Shown here one piece after another: positions 48,141 through 58,228 of a DNA stretch of 64,000 nucleotides. Position numbers and translations under genes: made by a program. Below the pieces are notes generated by a model. The model was not told the origin of the DNA, did no database searches, and worked only from the letters and a program-made list of their open reading frames with translations. The stretch lies in NCBI RefSeq assembly GCF_013408655.1, contig NZ_JACCBP010000001.1, positions 4,399,060 to 4,463,059 on the forward strand, read 5' to 3'. Positions within the stretch are counted from its first letter, which is position 1. The number at the start of each line of letters is the position of its first letter. The stretch is from Pigmentiphaga litoralis (GTDB lineage: Bacteria > Pseudomonadota > Gammaproteobacteria > Burkholderiales > Burkholderiaceae_B).

Positions 48141-48342
48141 GATGGCGGGGCCTCTAGGTTCTTGTGATGGCGGACATCCGGCAGAACACAGGGTCTGGCG
48201 GGAAGATGTCGCCGGCGCGTTGATGCGCCGGGAAGCGAAGCCATCTTAGGAACCGGACCCTGGATCGGTCCAATGGATAGTCTGAATGTCGGAAATGGAC
48301 GGAAGTGATACCGGGAAGGCGCGGATACAGCCCCCGATCCCG

Positions 48343-49269
48343 TCAGGGCAACTGTTCCGCGCAGTAATGCGCCGCGAACCGCTGCCGGAACCACTGGTTC
48401 CCCGGGTCGCGATGCAGGCACTCGTGCCACTGGATATTCAGGTCAATCTCCGGCAGTTCGAACGGCAGGGGCACAATGCGCACGGCGGCCAGCTGCGCCA
48501 TGGATGAGGCGGGGCCGTGGGGGCCGGTCAGGACCAGGTCGGACAGGGCCACGATCTGCGCCAGGCCGCTCACGAACGGGACGGCGAGCATCACCCGGCG
48601 GCGGATGCCCAGGCCGGAGCATTGCGCTTCCAGCAGCGCGTCAAGCGACGCGTGGATCGACACCGACGGCCGGTAGCTGACGTGGGCGGCGGCCAGGTAT
48701 TGCTCGCGGGTCAGCGTGTCGCCGATGGTGGGGTGGTGCTGGCTGACGACGGCGACCCAGTGTTCGTTGAACAGGCTCTGTCGGTGGAAGTCGGCGCCCA
48801 GGTCGGGCAAAAAACCGGTGGCCACGTCCAGGTCCCCGCTGGCCATGGCGACCTTGGCGTCGCGCAGGGGCAGGGCGACGTTGATGACGTCCACATCGGG
48901 CGCTTCGCGGCGCAGCGACGCGACAAAGGCAGGCAGGTGCGCCAGCTGGGCAATATCGCTCATCAGCATGCGGAAGGTGCGGCGGGACGTGGCCGGGTCG
49001 AAGTGGCGGTCGCGCTCGACCACCGCACGCAGGGCGCCCAGCGCGGCGCGGATTTCGGCTTCCATCTCCAGGGCCAAGGCCGATGGCTGCATGCCGGCGG
49101 GCGTGCGCACGAAAAGGGGATCGCCGAACGCATCGCGCAGGCGCTGCAGCGAATTGCTGGCGGCCGATTGCGACAGCCCGACCCGTTCGCCCGCCAGCGT
49201 GACGCTGCGCGTCTGCATCAGGGCGTCGAAAATCAGGAGCAGATTCAGGTCCAGCTGATTGAGCGTCAT
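48343..49269 (-). CDS. LysR-family regulator upstream of the aldehyde dehydrogenase
   Basis: The protein has 308 residues from ATG at 49269, chosen because GGGAG lies 4-8 nt upstream and MTLNQLDLNLLLIFDALMQ is the usual start; another ATG at 49287 lacks a site. The helix-turn-helix (RSVTLAGERVGLSQSAASNSLQRLRDAFG) is of the NodD/PcpR subgroup. It reads in the same direction as the aldehyde dehydrogenase, 202 bp upstream of it, so it may control that gene and the Bug receptor. Confidence 0.9.
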   Translation of the reverse strand: MTLNQLDLNLLLIFDALMQTRSVTLAGERVGLSQSAASNSLQRLRDAFGDPLFVRTPAGMQPSALALEMEAEIRAALGALRAVVERDRHFDPATSRRTFRMLMSDIAQLAHLPAFVASLRREAPDVDVINVALPLRDAKVAMASGDLDVATGFLPDLGADFHRQSLFNEHWVAVVSQHHPTIGDTLTREQYLAAAHVSYRPSVSIHASLDALLEAQCSGLGIRRRVMLAVPFVSGLAQIVALSDLVLTGPHGPASSMAQLAAVRIVPLPFELPEIDLNIQWHECLHRDPGNQWFRQRFAAHYCAEQLP

Positions 49270-49611
49270 GCGTCTCCCGCAGTGCATGCACGGTCGCGCC
49301 GTGTCTTCTGCTGAGTCTTCCGGGCGGTCTCGCCACGGGCTCAGGCGCGCTGCGACTCAAGGCCGCACGACTCAGGCGCGCCGCGGCCCAGCCACGCCCT
49401 ATGGATGGAAGAATACAGCCAAGTGCCCCTTCCACCGGGAGGGCATGAACCCTGCTGCAGGCATGTGTCATGCACCCTTCCAGGCGTGTGACTGCCCGCA
49501 CCCACCCGGAAAATCGCGCCGATTCTGACCGTTTGATGACCTGTCATCAAATTTCGGGGGTCGAAAAGCTACCATCGGGCAACACTCATCAATGGCTCGC
49601 GCTTCGCCCGT
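49270..49611. other. Divergent intergenic region between LysR and CYTH-CHAD genes
   Basis: No gene is seen in these 342 bp; short frames on both strands lack support. The promoters of both flanking genes must lie here. Confidence 0.5.
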
Positions 49612-51186
49612 ATGCAAGAACCCCGTATGCAAGAACAAGAAATCAAGCTGTCCGTGCCCGTGTCGGCTCGCAAGGCCATCGCCACCACCCTTTCGGCTAC
49701 CGGACAGAAACGCATCCGTCTGCGCGCCATGTACTTCGATACGCCCGATCGCCAGCTGGCCCGCCAGCACGCCGCCATCCGGCTGCGCCAGGAAGGGCGC
49801 AAGTGGGTGCAGACGTTCAAGATGGCCGGCAAGGATGCGCTGACCCGGGTGGAATTGAACCACCCGCGCACTACGCCGCAGCTGGACCTGTCGGTGTATG
49901 CCGGCACCCCGGCCGAAGCGGTCTTTGCCCATCTGAAGGGCGACCTTGCCCTGCGCTACGAGACCGACGTGTGGCGCACCCGTTGCGAGATCCGGACCCG
50001 TACCGGCACGGTGGAAGCCGCCTATGACGATGGTTTTGTGCGTGCGGGCGACCTGGAACTGCCGCTGCACGAGGTCGAATTCGAACTGATGTCGGGCCGG
50101 GTGGGCGCGCTGTTCACCCTGGCCAAGAAGTGGACCGTGCAGCACAAGCTGGTGCTGGACGTGCGCAGCAAGGCCGAGCGGGGTGACCGCCTGGCCAATG
50201 CCGCCGCCGCGATCGCCGCCGCGCCCGACGCCGAGCGGGTGCAGGTCCGTCAGGAAGAGATCGCCCGGTACTGGGCGCCGACGATGGCAGGCAAGGTCAC
50301 CTTGGCGCCGCGCGCAACGCCGGGCCAGGCGCTGGACATCATTACCGCCGAGTGCTTCGACCAGATCGTGCGCAACGCCGCGGCGCTGTCGGGCATCGAC
50401 AGTGCGGTCGGCGCGGCCACCATCGGCGCCGAACACGTGCACCAGTTGCGGGTGGGCATGCGCCGCTTGCGGTCGGCGTGGCGTCTGTTCAAGGGCTGGG
50501 CGCCGTTGCCGGATGACGCGGCGCAGGAAGCCGCCGCGGACTATTTTGGCCAGTTTGGCGAAGCGCGCGATGGCGATGTGCTGGGCGAAACGGTCGTGCC
50601 GCTGTTGACCGCGGCAGGCATGCCGCCGGTTGCGCTGCCCCAATCCGCTGATGCGCCCGACGCTGCCGTGGTGGCCGCGTCACCCCCGTTCCAGACCTGG
50701 CTGCTGGACCTGCTGGCGTGGAACGTGGGCGTGCGCCCCGAACCGACGCCCTTGCTGGCGCCCATGACGTCGGTGGTGGCCGTGCCGCTGCAGCCGGGCA
50801 AGCTGGCGACGCCGGTGGTCAAAAGGCTCAAGAAATGGCACAAACGGCTGGTGGAAGATGGCCGCCGTTTCCACCGCCTGGAAGACGAGGCGCGGCACGA
50901 CCTGCGCAAGCTGGCCAAGCGCCTGCGTTACGGCCTGTCGTTTACCGAGTCGCTGTTCGACGCCGACCACGTCAAGCCCTACCGCAAGTGTCTGTCGGTG
51001 CTGCAGGATGCGCTGGGTGAGATCAATGACCTGGTGGTCGCCCGCGAAACCTACCTGAAGCTGGCTGAAACCCAGCCGCCGGCCTGGTTCGCGGTGGGCT
51101 GGATCGGCGCGCGGCTGGACGTGCTGTACAAGGGTGCCGAAGCGGAATTCAAGGCGCTGGACGACACCAAGCCGTTCTGGAAATGA
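49612..51186 (+). CDS. CYTH and CHAD domain protein (inorganic triphosphatase-like)
   Basis: The protein has 524 residues. The N-terminal CYTH domain has the ExExK signature (E8, E10, K12) and spans to about 205. The C-terminal CHAD domain starts near 240 and has conserved His residues in EHVHQLRVGMRRLRSAW and EARHDLRKLAKRLRYG. CYTH enzymes hydrolyse triphosphates; CHAD domains bind polyphosphate. Two candidate starts lie in a local duplication (CGTATGCAAGAAC twice, ATG at 49612 and 49627); the second gives the usual MQEQEIKL start. It is convergent with the glutathione peroxidase gene. Confidence 0.92.
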   Translation: MQEPRMQEQEIKLSVPVSARKAIATTLSATGQKRIRLRAMYFDTPDRQLARQHAAIRLRQEGRKWVQTFKMAGKDALTRVELNHPRTTPQLDLSVYAGTPAEAVFAHLKGDLALRYETDVWRTRCEIRTRTGTVEAAYDDGFVRAGDLELPLHEVEFELMSGRVGALFTLAKKWTVQHKLVLDVRSKAERGDRLANAAAAIAAAPDAERVQVRQEEIARYWAPTMAGKVTLAPRATPGQALDIITAECFDQIVRNAAALSGIDSAVGAATIGAEHVHQLRVGMRRLRSAWRLFKGWAPLPDDAAQEAAADYFGQFGEARDGDVLGETVVPLLTAAGMPPVALPQSADAPDAAVVAASPPFQTWLLDLLAWNVGVRPEPTPLLAPMTSVVAVPLQPGKLATPVVKRLKKWHKRLVEDGRRFHRLEDEARHDLRKLAKRLRYGLSFTESLFDADHVKPYRKCLSVLQDALGEINDLVVARETYLKLAETQPPAWFAVGWIGARLDVLYKGAEAEFKALDDTKPFWK

Positions 51187-51196
51187 CGTCGGGGCG

Positions 51197-51682
51197 TCAG
51201 CCGGCCAGCGCCGCCTTGATGTCCGGTTCGATCGCCTGCGGCTTGTCCGTAGGCGCATAGCGCTGCAGGACTTGCCCGTCCCGCCCGACCAGGAACTTCG
51301 TGAAGTTCCACTTGATGCCTTCCGTCCCGAGCAGCCCCGGCTTGGTGGACTTGAGCCACTGGAACAGCGGGTGCGCCTTGTCGCCGTTCACGTCGATCTT
51401 GGCGAACACCGGAAAGTGCACGTCGTAGGTCAGCGTGCAGAAGCTGCGGATGGCTTCGGAATCACCCGGTTCCTGGTGTCCGAACTGGTCGCACGGAAAA
51501 CCCAGCACTTCCAGCCCCTGCGCCCGGTAGTCCCGGTACAGCGCTTCCAGCCCCGCGTACTGCGGCGTGAAGCCGCACTTGGACGCAACGTTCACGATCA
51601 GCAGCACCTTGCCCCGGTAGGCGTCCAGGGGGCGGGTGACGCCATCCAGGTCATCGGCGGAAAAGTCGTAGGCGGTTGTCAT
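51197..51682 (-). CDS. Glutathione peroxidase family protein
   Basis: The protein has 161 residues from ATG at 51682 (MTTAYDFSADDLDGV); the longer open frame runs into gspF and is a shadow. The peroxidatic Cys is C36 in NVASKCGFTPQY, followed by LGFPCDQFGHQEPG and IKWNFTKFLV, whose Gln and Trp complete the catalytic site. It detoxifies hydroperoxides in the cytoplasm, probably with thioredoxin or glutathione. It lies 26 nt after gspF. Confidence 0.95.
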   Translation of the reverse strand: MTTAYDFSADDLDGVTRPLDAYRGKVLLIVNVASKCGFTPQYAGLEALYRDYRAQGLEVLGFPCDQFGHQEPGDSEAIRSFCTLTYDVHFPVFAKIDVNGDKAHPLFQWLKSTKPGLLGTEGIKWNFTKFLVGRDGQVLQRYAPTDKPQAIEPDIKAALAG

Positions 51683-51708
51683 AAGAAAGGCCCTCCGGTT
51701 GAAATCGC

Positions 51709-52929
51709 TTAGCGCACCAGTTGGTTGATCTCGATGATCGGCATCAGCACGGCCAGCACGATCAGCAGCACGAAACCGCCCATCAACAGAATCATCAGCG
51801 GTTCCAGCAGCGCCGTCATGGCCATGGCCTTGCGTTCCACTTCGCGTGACAAGGTCTGCGCGGCGCGTTCCAGCAAGTCCGGCAAGGTGCCCGTCTTTTC
51901 CCCACTGGCCGTCAGGTGGATCAGCAGCGGCGGAAAGGTCTTTTGCACCTGCAAGGCCGACGCCAGCGACACGCCTTCCCGCACGCGGGTGGTCGCATCG
52001 TCGATCGACGCCCGCAACCGGTCGTTGCCCAAGGTCTGCCGCGACGCATCCAACGCGCGCAGCAAGGGCACACCGCTGCCGGTCAGGATCGCCAGCGTCG
52101 ATGCAAACCGTGCCGCATCCAGCCCCAGAATGAAGCGCCCGGCCACGGGGGTACGCAGCAGCCGCGAGTGCCAGGCCAGCCGCGCGGGCGCCGCCCGCAG
52201 CATCATGCGCCAGCCGGTAAACGCCGCCGCCAGGCCGATGCCGACCAGCCAGCCCCAGCTGCGCACAAAGTCGCTCAGCCCCAGCATCACCCGGGTCAGC
52301 AGCGGCAGTTCCTGCCGGGCCTGCGAAAAGGCGCTGACCACCTGCGGCACCACATAGCCCAGCAGGAAAATCACGATGCCCACCGACACGCACGCCACCA
52401 CGGCCGGGTAGATGAAGGCCGTCAGCACCTTGGTGCGCAGGGTGTTGCGCTCTTCGATGTAGTCGGCCAGTTTTTCCATCACCTGCGCCAGGTCGCCCGA
52501 CTCTTCGCCGGCGGCGATCAGCGCCCGGTAGATTTCCGGAAAGTCCCGCGGCCGGGTCGCCAGGGCATCGGCCAGACGGTGACCGGCACGGATGTCGGAC
52601 CGGATGGTGGTCAACACTTCGCGTATGTGCTTGCGTTCGGCCTGTTCGGCGGTCGCGGTCAACGCGGCGTCCAGCGGCAGGCGGGCCGATAGCAGGCTGG
52701 CCAGCTGGCGCGTGGTCCAGGCCAGTTCCGAGTCGGACATCTTGGCGCCGAACAGCGGCCGCGGCGCGCCGGCGGCCGCATTTTCCTGCGGGGCCACGGA
52801 ATCCACGGCCAGCGGCGTCAGGCCGCGCGCGCGCAACTGGGTGCGTGCGGCGCGGGGGCTGTCGGCGTCGATCAGTCCCCGTTCGACCTTGCCGATCGCA
52901 TCCGACGCTTCGTATCGATAGGACGGCAT
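51709..52929 (-). CDS. gspF: Type II secretion inner-membrane platform protein GspF
   Basis: The protein has 406 residues with the duplicated T2SF domain (first copy with TRQLASLLSARLPLDAAL, second with AARFASTLAILTGSGVPLLRAL) and three membrane segments. The N-terminus MPSYRYEASDAIGKVERG is typical. It anchors the GspE ATPase. It starts 2 nt after gspE and is the last gene of the operon. Confidence 0.95.
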   Translation of the reverse strand: MPSYRYEASDAIGKVERGLIDADSPRAARTQLRARGLTPLAVDSVAPQENAAAGAPRPLFGAKMSDSELAWTTRQLASLLSARLPLDAALTATAEQAERKHIREVLTTIRSDIRAGHRLADALATRPRDFPEIYRALIAAGEESGDLAQVMEKLADYIEERNTLRTKVLTAFIYPAVVACVSVGIVIFLLGYVVPQVVSAFSQARQELPLLTRVMLGLSDFVRSWGWLVGIGLAAAFTGWRMMLRAAPARLAWHSRLLRTPVAGRFILGLDAARFASTLAILTGSGVPLLRALDASRQTLGNDRLRASIDDATTRVREGVSLASALQVQKTFPPLLIHLTASGEKTGTLPDLLERAAQTLSREVERKAMAMTALLEPLMILLMGGFVLLIVLAVLMPIIEINQLVR

Positions 52930-52931
52930 GG

Positions 52932-54356
52932 TCAGGCGTCCCGCGTCACACGGATCACTTCTTCAGGCGACGTCACGCCCGACCGGATCCAGCGTTCGCC
53001 GTCCTGCCGCATGTTCAGCATGCCGGCGGCGGCCGCGGCCTGGCGCATGTCTTCTTCGCTCGTGCCCTCGTGGATCAGGCGGCGCTGCGTTTCGTCGATC
53101 GTGAACAATTCATGGATGCCGGTCCGGCCGCTGTAGCCGGTATGGCTGCACGCCGGGCATCCCACCGGGCGGTACACCGTCCGGCCGTCGGGTTCGATGC
53201 TCGCTTCCTTGCATTCCTGGCACAGCCGCCGCACCAGCCGCTGCGCGACCACGCCCAGCAAGGACGACGACAGCAGGAAGGGCTCGACGCCCATGTCGGT
53301 CAGTCGCGTCACGGCCGACACGGAATCGTTGGTGTGCAGCGTGGCCAGCACCAGGTGGCCCGTCAGCGACGCCTGCACCGCGATCTGCGCGGTTTCCAGA
53401 TCCCGGATTTCGCCGATCATGATCACGTCCGGATCCTGCCGCAGGATCGCGCGCAGGGCCATCGCAAAGCTCATGTTGATCTTGGCGTTGACCTGCGTCT
53501 GGCTGATGCCGGGCAGGTCGTATTCGATCGGGTCTTCCACCGTCAGGATGTTGGTGGTGCTCGAGTCCAGCCGCGCCAGCGCCGCGTACAGCGTCGTGGT
53601 CTTGCCGCTACCGGTCGGCCCCGTCACCAGGACGATGCCGTGCGGCTGGCGGATCAAACGGTCGATCTGTTTCAGCAGGGTCGCGTCCATGCCCAGGCGC
53701 GACAGTTCGAGCCGGCCCGCTTCCTTGTCCAGCAGGCGCAGCACGGCGCGTTCGCCATGGCCGGTCGGCAGGGTGGACACCCGCACGTCGATCGGCCGGC
53801 CGCCTACGCGCAGCGCGATCCGGCCGTCCTGCGGCAGGCGCTTTTCAGAGATATCCAGGTTGGCCATGATCTTGATCCGCGAGATCAGGGCGGCGTGCAG
53901 CGCCTTGCGCGGGCTGACCACATCGCGCAGCGTGCCGTCCACGCGATAGCGCACCACCGAATGCGTTTCGAACGCTTCGATGTGGATATCGCTGGCGCCA
54001 TCGCGCGCGGCCTGCGTGAACAATGCGTTGATCATGCGGATCACCGGGGCGTCGTCCTGCGTTTCCAGCAGGTCTTCGATCTCCGGAATGTCCTGCATCA
54101 GCCGCGCCAGGTCGATCTCGTTTTCGGCCGCGCCCACCACCGACGCCGCGTCACCCGTGTCGGCATACGACGCCGCCAGCTTGGTTTCCAGCTCGGCATC
54201 GGGCACGCGCATGATGCGCAGCGCGCCATGCCGCCGCTGCACTTCGGCAATTGCCCACGCCGGCGTGCGCGGGCTGACCGTCAGCGTCGTGCCATCGGGC
54301 CGGATGTTCAGCAGCGCCCGTTGCGCGCGGGCCCAGGTATAGGGCAGGGGATTCAT
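52932..54356 (-). CDS. gspE: Type II secretion ATPase GspE
   Basis: The protein has 474 residues. Walker A GPTGSGKT is at 246-253, the Asp-box region and Walker B ([14 protein letters not shown]) follow, and a tetracysteine zinc site (CQEC ... CPAC) lies near the C-terminus. It is the cytoplasmic motor for pseudopilus assembly. The start overlaps the gspD stop (ATGA). Confidence 0.96.
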   Translation of the reverse strand: MNPLPYTWARAQRALLNIRPDGTTLTVSPRTPAWAIAEVQRRHGALRIMRVPDAELETKLAASYADTGDAASVVGAAENEIDLARLMQDIPEIEDLLETQDDAPVIRMINALFTQAARDGASDIHIEAFETHSVVRYRVDGTLRDVVSPRKALHAALISRIKIMANLDISEKRLPQDGRIALRVGGRPIDVRVSTLPTGHGERAVLRLLDKEAGRLELSRLGMDATLLKQIDRLIRQPHGIVLVTGPTGSGKTTTLYAALARLDSSTTNILTVEDPIEYDLPGISQTQVNAKINMSFAMALRAILRQDPDVIMIGEIRDLETAQIAVQASLTGHLVLATLHTNDSVSAVTRLTDMGVEPFLLSSSLLGVVAQRLVRRLCQECKEASIEPDGRTVYRPVGCPACSHTGYSGRTGIHELFTIDETQRRLIHEGTSEEDMRQAAAAAGMLNMRQDGERWIRSGVTSPEEVIRVTRDA

Positions 54357-56863
54357 GGTCGGGTCACGATCTCGGCGGAATAGCCCAGCTGCCGCAGGGT
54401 CGACAGCGTGGTATCCAGGGTCAGCATATCGCGGGCGACGCGCGAACGGACATACCAGACCTGGCCCTCGCCCGGCTCGACGTAGGCATTGAAGCCCGCG
54501 TCGGCCACGCGGCGCGCGGTCAGTTGCGCATCGTTTTCGGTGGGGGTGGCGGCAATCTGCAGCACCGTGGTCGGGCCTTCGGCCATGATCGCGGCCATGT
54601 CGCGCGGAATGGTGGTTGGCACCATGCCTTGCGAATTGGCGCGCGGCAGCGGATCGCCTTCACCCGGCACGCGTGGCGGCAGTTCCGGACCCTTCAGGTC
54701 CGGCAGCAGCCAATGTTCGCCCGGCTGCACCCGCGCTTGCGTGGCGCGCATGTATTCGTAGCGGTCGATCAGCAGGTTGGAGTTGGGTGTGCCTTCGCGC
54801 ACCACGTAAGGACGCAGGAAGACCATCAGGTTGGTCTTGGCGCGGCGGCGGCTGTCATAACGGAACAGTCCGCCAATGTAGGGGATGTCGCCCAGGCCCG
54901 GCACCTTTTCGACCGCGCCCGTCACGGAATCCTGCACCAGGCCGCCGATCACGATGATCTGGCCATCGTCCACCAGCACATTGGATTCGATCGCGCGCTT
55001 GTTGGTGATGATGCCTGCCGTGTTGGTGGCGGAATCGACACTGCTGACCTCTTGATAGATCTGCATCTTGACCGTGCCGCCTTCGGACACTTGCGGCTTG
55101 ACCTTGAGCGTCAGGCCCACGTCCTTGCGTTCGATGGTCTGGAAGGGGCTGGCGGTAGTGCCGCCGGTGCCGGTCTGGGCATACGAACCGGTAATGAACG
55201 GCACGTTCTGGCCCACGATGATGCTGGCGATTTCGTTGTCCAGCGTCAGCAGGTTCGGTGTCGACAGAATGTTGGTGCCCGACTTGCTTTCCAGGGCCCG
55301 GGCCAGGAAGCCCAGGTTGGTGACCTGGCCCACGCCCGGGATCGTGACCGATCCGTTGGTGATACCGATGCTCAGGCCGTTGCCCAGCGACGCCGGGTTG
55401 GCCGCGACGCCCAGCAGGTTGGTGCCCGCCCCGCCAAATGCCGTGCCGCCGAAGGCGCCCGTGCCGCTGGACGTGGAACTGAGGTTGCCCGCGCCGCTCA
55501 ACCACTGGATGCCGAATTCGGCCGCGGTGCTGGCAGTCACTTCCACGATCAGGCTTTCGACAAAGATCTGCGCGCGCCGCACGTCCAGCATGTCGACGAT
55601 TTCGCGCAGGCTGCGGTACAGCGGTTCGGGCGCGGTAATGATCAGGGTGTTGGTGGTCGCGTCGGCCTGGACCGTGGCGCCGCCGCCGCTGAAGGTGGTG
55701 CCTGTGCCGGTGCCGGTCCCCGTGCCGCCAAAGCCGCCCGTGGTGCCGCCCAGGGCCGAGCCCACGCCGCCGGTGCTGCTGGCGCCGCCCAGGGCACTGC
55801 CGCCCAGTGCGCTTGACGTATTGCCCGTGCCGCCAAAGCCGCCGGTGGTGTTGGCGCTGGACCCGCCAAAGCTGGTGCCGCCCAGCATGTTGCCGCTGTT
55901 GCTGCCGCCAAAACCGCCGCTGCCGCCCGACTGCCCGGTCAGCACGCCGCGCAGCACTTCGGCCAGTTTCACGGCTTCGGCGTTGCGCAGGTAGACCACA
56001 TGCATATTGGTCGCACGCGACGACGGGTTGTCCAGCTTGGCGATCAGGTCACGTGCCAGCCGGGTACGCGCCGGACTGCTGGCGCGGATCAGGACGCTGT
56101 TGGTGCGCGGATCGGCAATCGCGGTCACGCGGTTGGTCGCTTCGCCGCTCGCGCCCGGGTCCATCAGGCGCGTCACCAGCGCCGCCACGTCGGTGGCAAT
56201 GCCGTTCTTGATCTCGATCATGTCGGTGGCGACCGACGACTGCGTGTCCACGCTGGCAATGATGTCGGCGATCCGGCGCAGGTTGTCCGCGTAGTCGGTG
56301 ATCACCAGCGTGTTGTTGCCGGGATAGGCGTTGATCGGGTTGTTCGGTGCGATCATCGGGCGCAGCACGGGCACCAGGTTGGTCGCGCTTTCATAGTTCA
56401 GCTTGAACACCCGGGTCACCAGCTGGTCGCCACGGCCGGTATTGGTCACGGCGCCGCCTTGCAGCTTGGCGTCCGCTTCCGGCACGACCTTGCTGATGCC
56501 GTCGGCCTCGACCACCGCAAAGCCCTGCATGCGCAGTGCGCCCAGCAGCATGCGGTAGGCCGTGTCGCGATTGACCGGCGTTTCCGACACCAGCGTCAGC
56601 TGGCCCTTCACGCGCGGATCGACCAGGAAATTCTTGCCGGTGAACTGCCCCAGCGCGCGCACCACGGCGTCAAGCTCGGTATTGACGAAATTCAGGACGA
56701 CGCCGCCATCGGGCGCCGTGGCGCGGGCAACCTGCGCGACGGCGTTCACGGGGGGAAGCGCCAGCGTCAGCAACGCGGCCGACATCGCCGCGACGATCGC
56801 CCGGGTAGCCAGGGTGCGCGGCGACGACCGGAGGGTGGACGTCTGGAGAAAAGAGGTGGGCAT
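54353..56863 (-). CDS. gspD: Type II secretion secretin GspD
   Basis: The protein has 836 residues from ATG at 56863, 4 nt after gspN. It has a signal peptide ([22 protein letters not shown]), N0-N3 domains ([27 protein letters not shown]) and the C-terminal secretin domain ([16 protein letters not shown]). Between N3 strands lies a Gly/Ser/Thr-rich insert at about residues 317-398, longer than usual. A C-terminal SPOR-like region of about 80 residues ([26 protein letters not shown]) follows the secretin. It forms the outer-membrane channel. Confidence 0.95.
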   Translation of the reverse strand: MPTSFLQTSTLRSSPRTLATRAIVAAMSAALLTLALPPVNAVAQVARATAPDGGVVLNFVNTELDAVVRALGQFTGKNFLVDPRVKGQLTLVSETPVNRDTAYRMLLGALRMQGFAVVEADGISKVVPEADAKLQGGAVTNTGRGDQLVTRVFKLNYESATNLVPVLRPMIAPNNPINAYPGNNTLVITDYADNLRRIADIIASVDTQSSVATDMIEIKNGIATDVAALVTRLMDPGASGEATNRVTAIADPRTNSVLIRASSPARTRLARDLIAKLDNPSSRATNMHVVYLRNAEAVKLAEVLRGVLTGQSGGSGGFGGSNSGNMLGGTSFGGSSANTTGGFGGTGNTSSALGGSALGGASSTGGVGSALGGTTGGFGGTGTGTGTGTTFSGGGATVQADATTNTLIITAPEPLYRSLREIVDMLDVRRAQIFVESLIVEVTASTAAEFGIQWLSGAGNLSSTSSGTGAFGGTAFGGAGTNLLGVAANPASLGNGLSIGITNGSVTIPGVGQVTNLGFLARALESKSGTNILSTPNLLTLDNEIASIIVGQNVPFITGSYAQTGTGGTTASPFQTIERKDVGLTLKVKPQVSEGGTVKMQIYQEVSSVDSATNTAGIITNKRAIESNVLVDDGQIIVIGGLVQDSVTGAVEKVPGLGDIPYIGGLFRYDSRRRAKTNLMVFLRPYVVREGTPNSNLLIDRYEYMRATQARVQPGEHWLLPDLKGPELPPRVPGEGDPLPRANSQGMVPTTIPRDMAAIMAEGPTTVLQIAATPTENDAQLTARRVADAGFNAYVEPGEGQVWYVRSRVARDMLTLDTTLSTLRQLGYSAEIVTRP

Positions 56864-56867
56864 GATG

Positions 56868-57614
56868 TTATCGGCCAACTTGCAGGAGTGAATCGTCGCC
56901 GGTGCGGCGGCCCAGCGCAGACAGGGTGCTGTCGAGCGCCGCACGGACTTCAGGAGTGGAATTCGGCGCGGGTCGGGCCACGCCGTTGAATCGGACGCCG
57001 CCCCGTTGGGCCCAGCGTCCGGTGCCTTCGACCATCAGGGGTCCTTCCAGGGTCGACACGGCAAATACGATGGCGTCGCCGGCGTCGCCCGTCAGGCGGA
57101 CCTGATAGCGGCCAATTGGCCGCAGCATGGACAGCACGGTCGACGCATCTTTCCATTCGACGGTCAACAGTTCGCCCACGGGCACGCTGCCGTTCAGGCG
57201 CATGGCGGGCCAGCGCAGCGACAGGTCGCCGCCCGGCTTCAGGGTATTGAACGGTGCGCCCAGCTGGGCCAGCGTGCTGGCCGGCAGGCGCAGCGTGCGG
57301 GCGGACAGGATCACGCCGCGCGTTTCCAGGCGCAGCGTCATCGGGCCGTCCAGCCACAGGTGGGACAGCACCAGGTGCGGCCCGCCGTCAAAGGCCAGGC
57401 GCCAGTTCAGGGGCGTCGGCAACGTGCTGCGGGCTTCGGGCGGGCCGATCGCCATCAGCGCCGACCCGTTCCATACCGTGCCCGACGCATCGACAATGGC
57501 CACCGGCCACGTGTCGGGCAGGGCGCGGATCAACCAGCGGGCAGGCAGGACGGCAAGGGCGGACACGACAGCAATCGCGACACAGATCAGGACTTTCGGA
57601 ATCGTGCGCATCAA
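56868..57614 (-). CDS. gspN: Type II secretion protein GspN
   Basis: The protein has 248 residues with one N-terminal membrane segment (VLICVAIAVVSALAVLPARWLI) and the GspN-like body (VWNGSALMAIGP). It is an accessory inner-membrane protein of the secretion apparatus. It overlaps gspM by 4 nt and precedes gspD by 4 nt. Confidence 0.88.
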   Translation of the reverse strand: MMRTIPKVLICVAIAVVSALAVLPARWLIRALPDTWPVAIVDASGTVWNGSALMAIGPPEARSTLPTPLNWRLAFDGGPHLVLSHLWLDGPMTLRLETRGVILSARTLRLPASTLAQLGAPFNTLKPGGDLSLRWPAMRLNGSVPVGELLTVEWKDASTVLSMLRPIGRYQVRLTGDAGDAIVFAVSTLEGPLMVEGTGRWAQRGGVRFNGVARPAPNSTPEVRAALDSTLSALGRRTGDDSLLQVGR

Positions 57615-58228
57615 CGTCCCTGGCTCGCGGGGGTGGTCGCCCCCGGAGTCGTATTCGCCACAAACAGCATCAGGCCCGACACTTTGCCGACCAGCAGGCG
57701 TCCGTTTTCATCTTTCGGACGTTCCAGTTCGGCCTGCACCAGGCGCAGACGGGTCTGCGCGGGCACGGCGGCCAGCCATTGCATCAGGGCCGTGGCCGAC
57801 ACCTTGTCGACACTGACCTGCAGGCCCGCGTCGGACGTGGGCTGGTCAGTGGGCGGCGCGATGTCTTCCAGCGTGCCGGCTATCCCGGCCTGGCGCAGGC
57901 TGTCGGCCAGCGCCTGCCGCGTTTCGGCCGGCGTCATCCTGCCGCCCGATGCGCGTTGCAGGCTGCGCGCTTCCAGCGTCAGCGCGTCCACCGTGGCCGC
58001 CTGCGTGCGCAGCAGCGGCAACTGCACCTGCAGACGGCGGTAGGTCGTCCAGGCGGGTTCGATCAGCACCAGGAAGATGATGGCCAGGCCGACGACCGTG
58101 CCGCAGATGGTCAGCAGACGGCGTTCGCGCGGGGCCAGCCGCGCCCAGCGGCGCGACAGGCTTTCGGTGCGCTTGCGCAGGGCAGGCGCCACGCGGGCAT
58201 TCATGCGTTCGTTCAGGCGCGCGTTCAT
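57611..58228 (-). CDS. gspM: Type II secretion protein GspM
   Basis: The protein has 205 residues: a short cytoplasmic start, one membrane segment (LLTICGTVVGLAIIFLVLIEP), and a periplasmic ferredoxin-like domain. The conserved WARLAPRERRL just before the membrane segment is typical of GspM. It partners GspL. Its start overlaps the gspL stop. Confidence 0.9.
   Translation of the reverse strand: MNARLNERMNARVAPALRKRTESLSRRWARLAPRERRLLTICGTVVGLAIIFLVLIEPAWTTYRRLQVQLPLLRTQAATVDALTLEARSLQRASGGRMTPAETRQALADSLRQAGIAGTLEDIAPPTDQPTSDAGLQVSVDKVSATALMQWLAAVPAQTRLRLVQAELERPKDENGRLLVGKVSGLMLFVANTTPGATTPASQGR

Noticed and set aside
51683..52393. Long N-terminal extension of the glutathione peroxidase frame
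   Set aside because: It is antiparallel-frame shadow of gspF; the ATG at 51682 starts the conserved fold.
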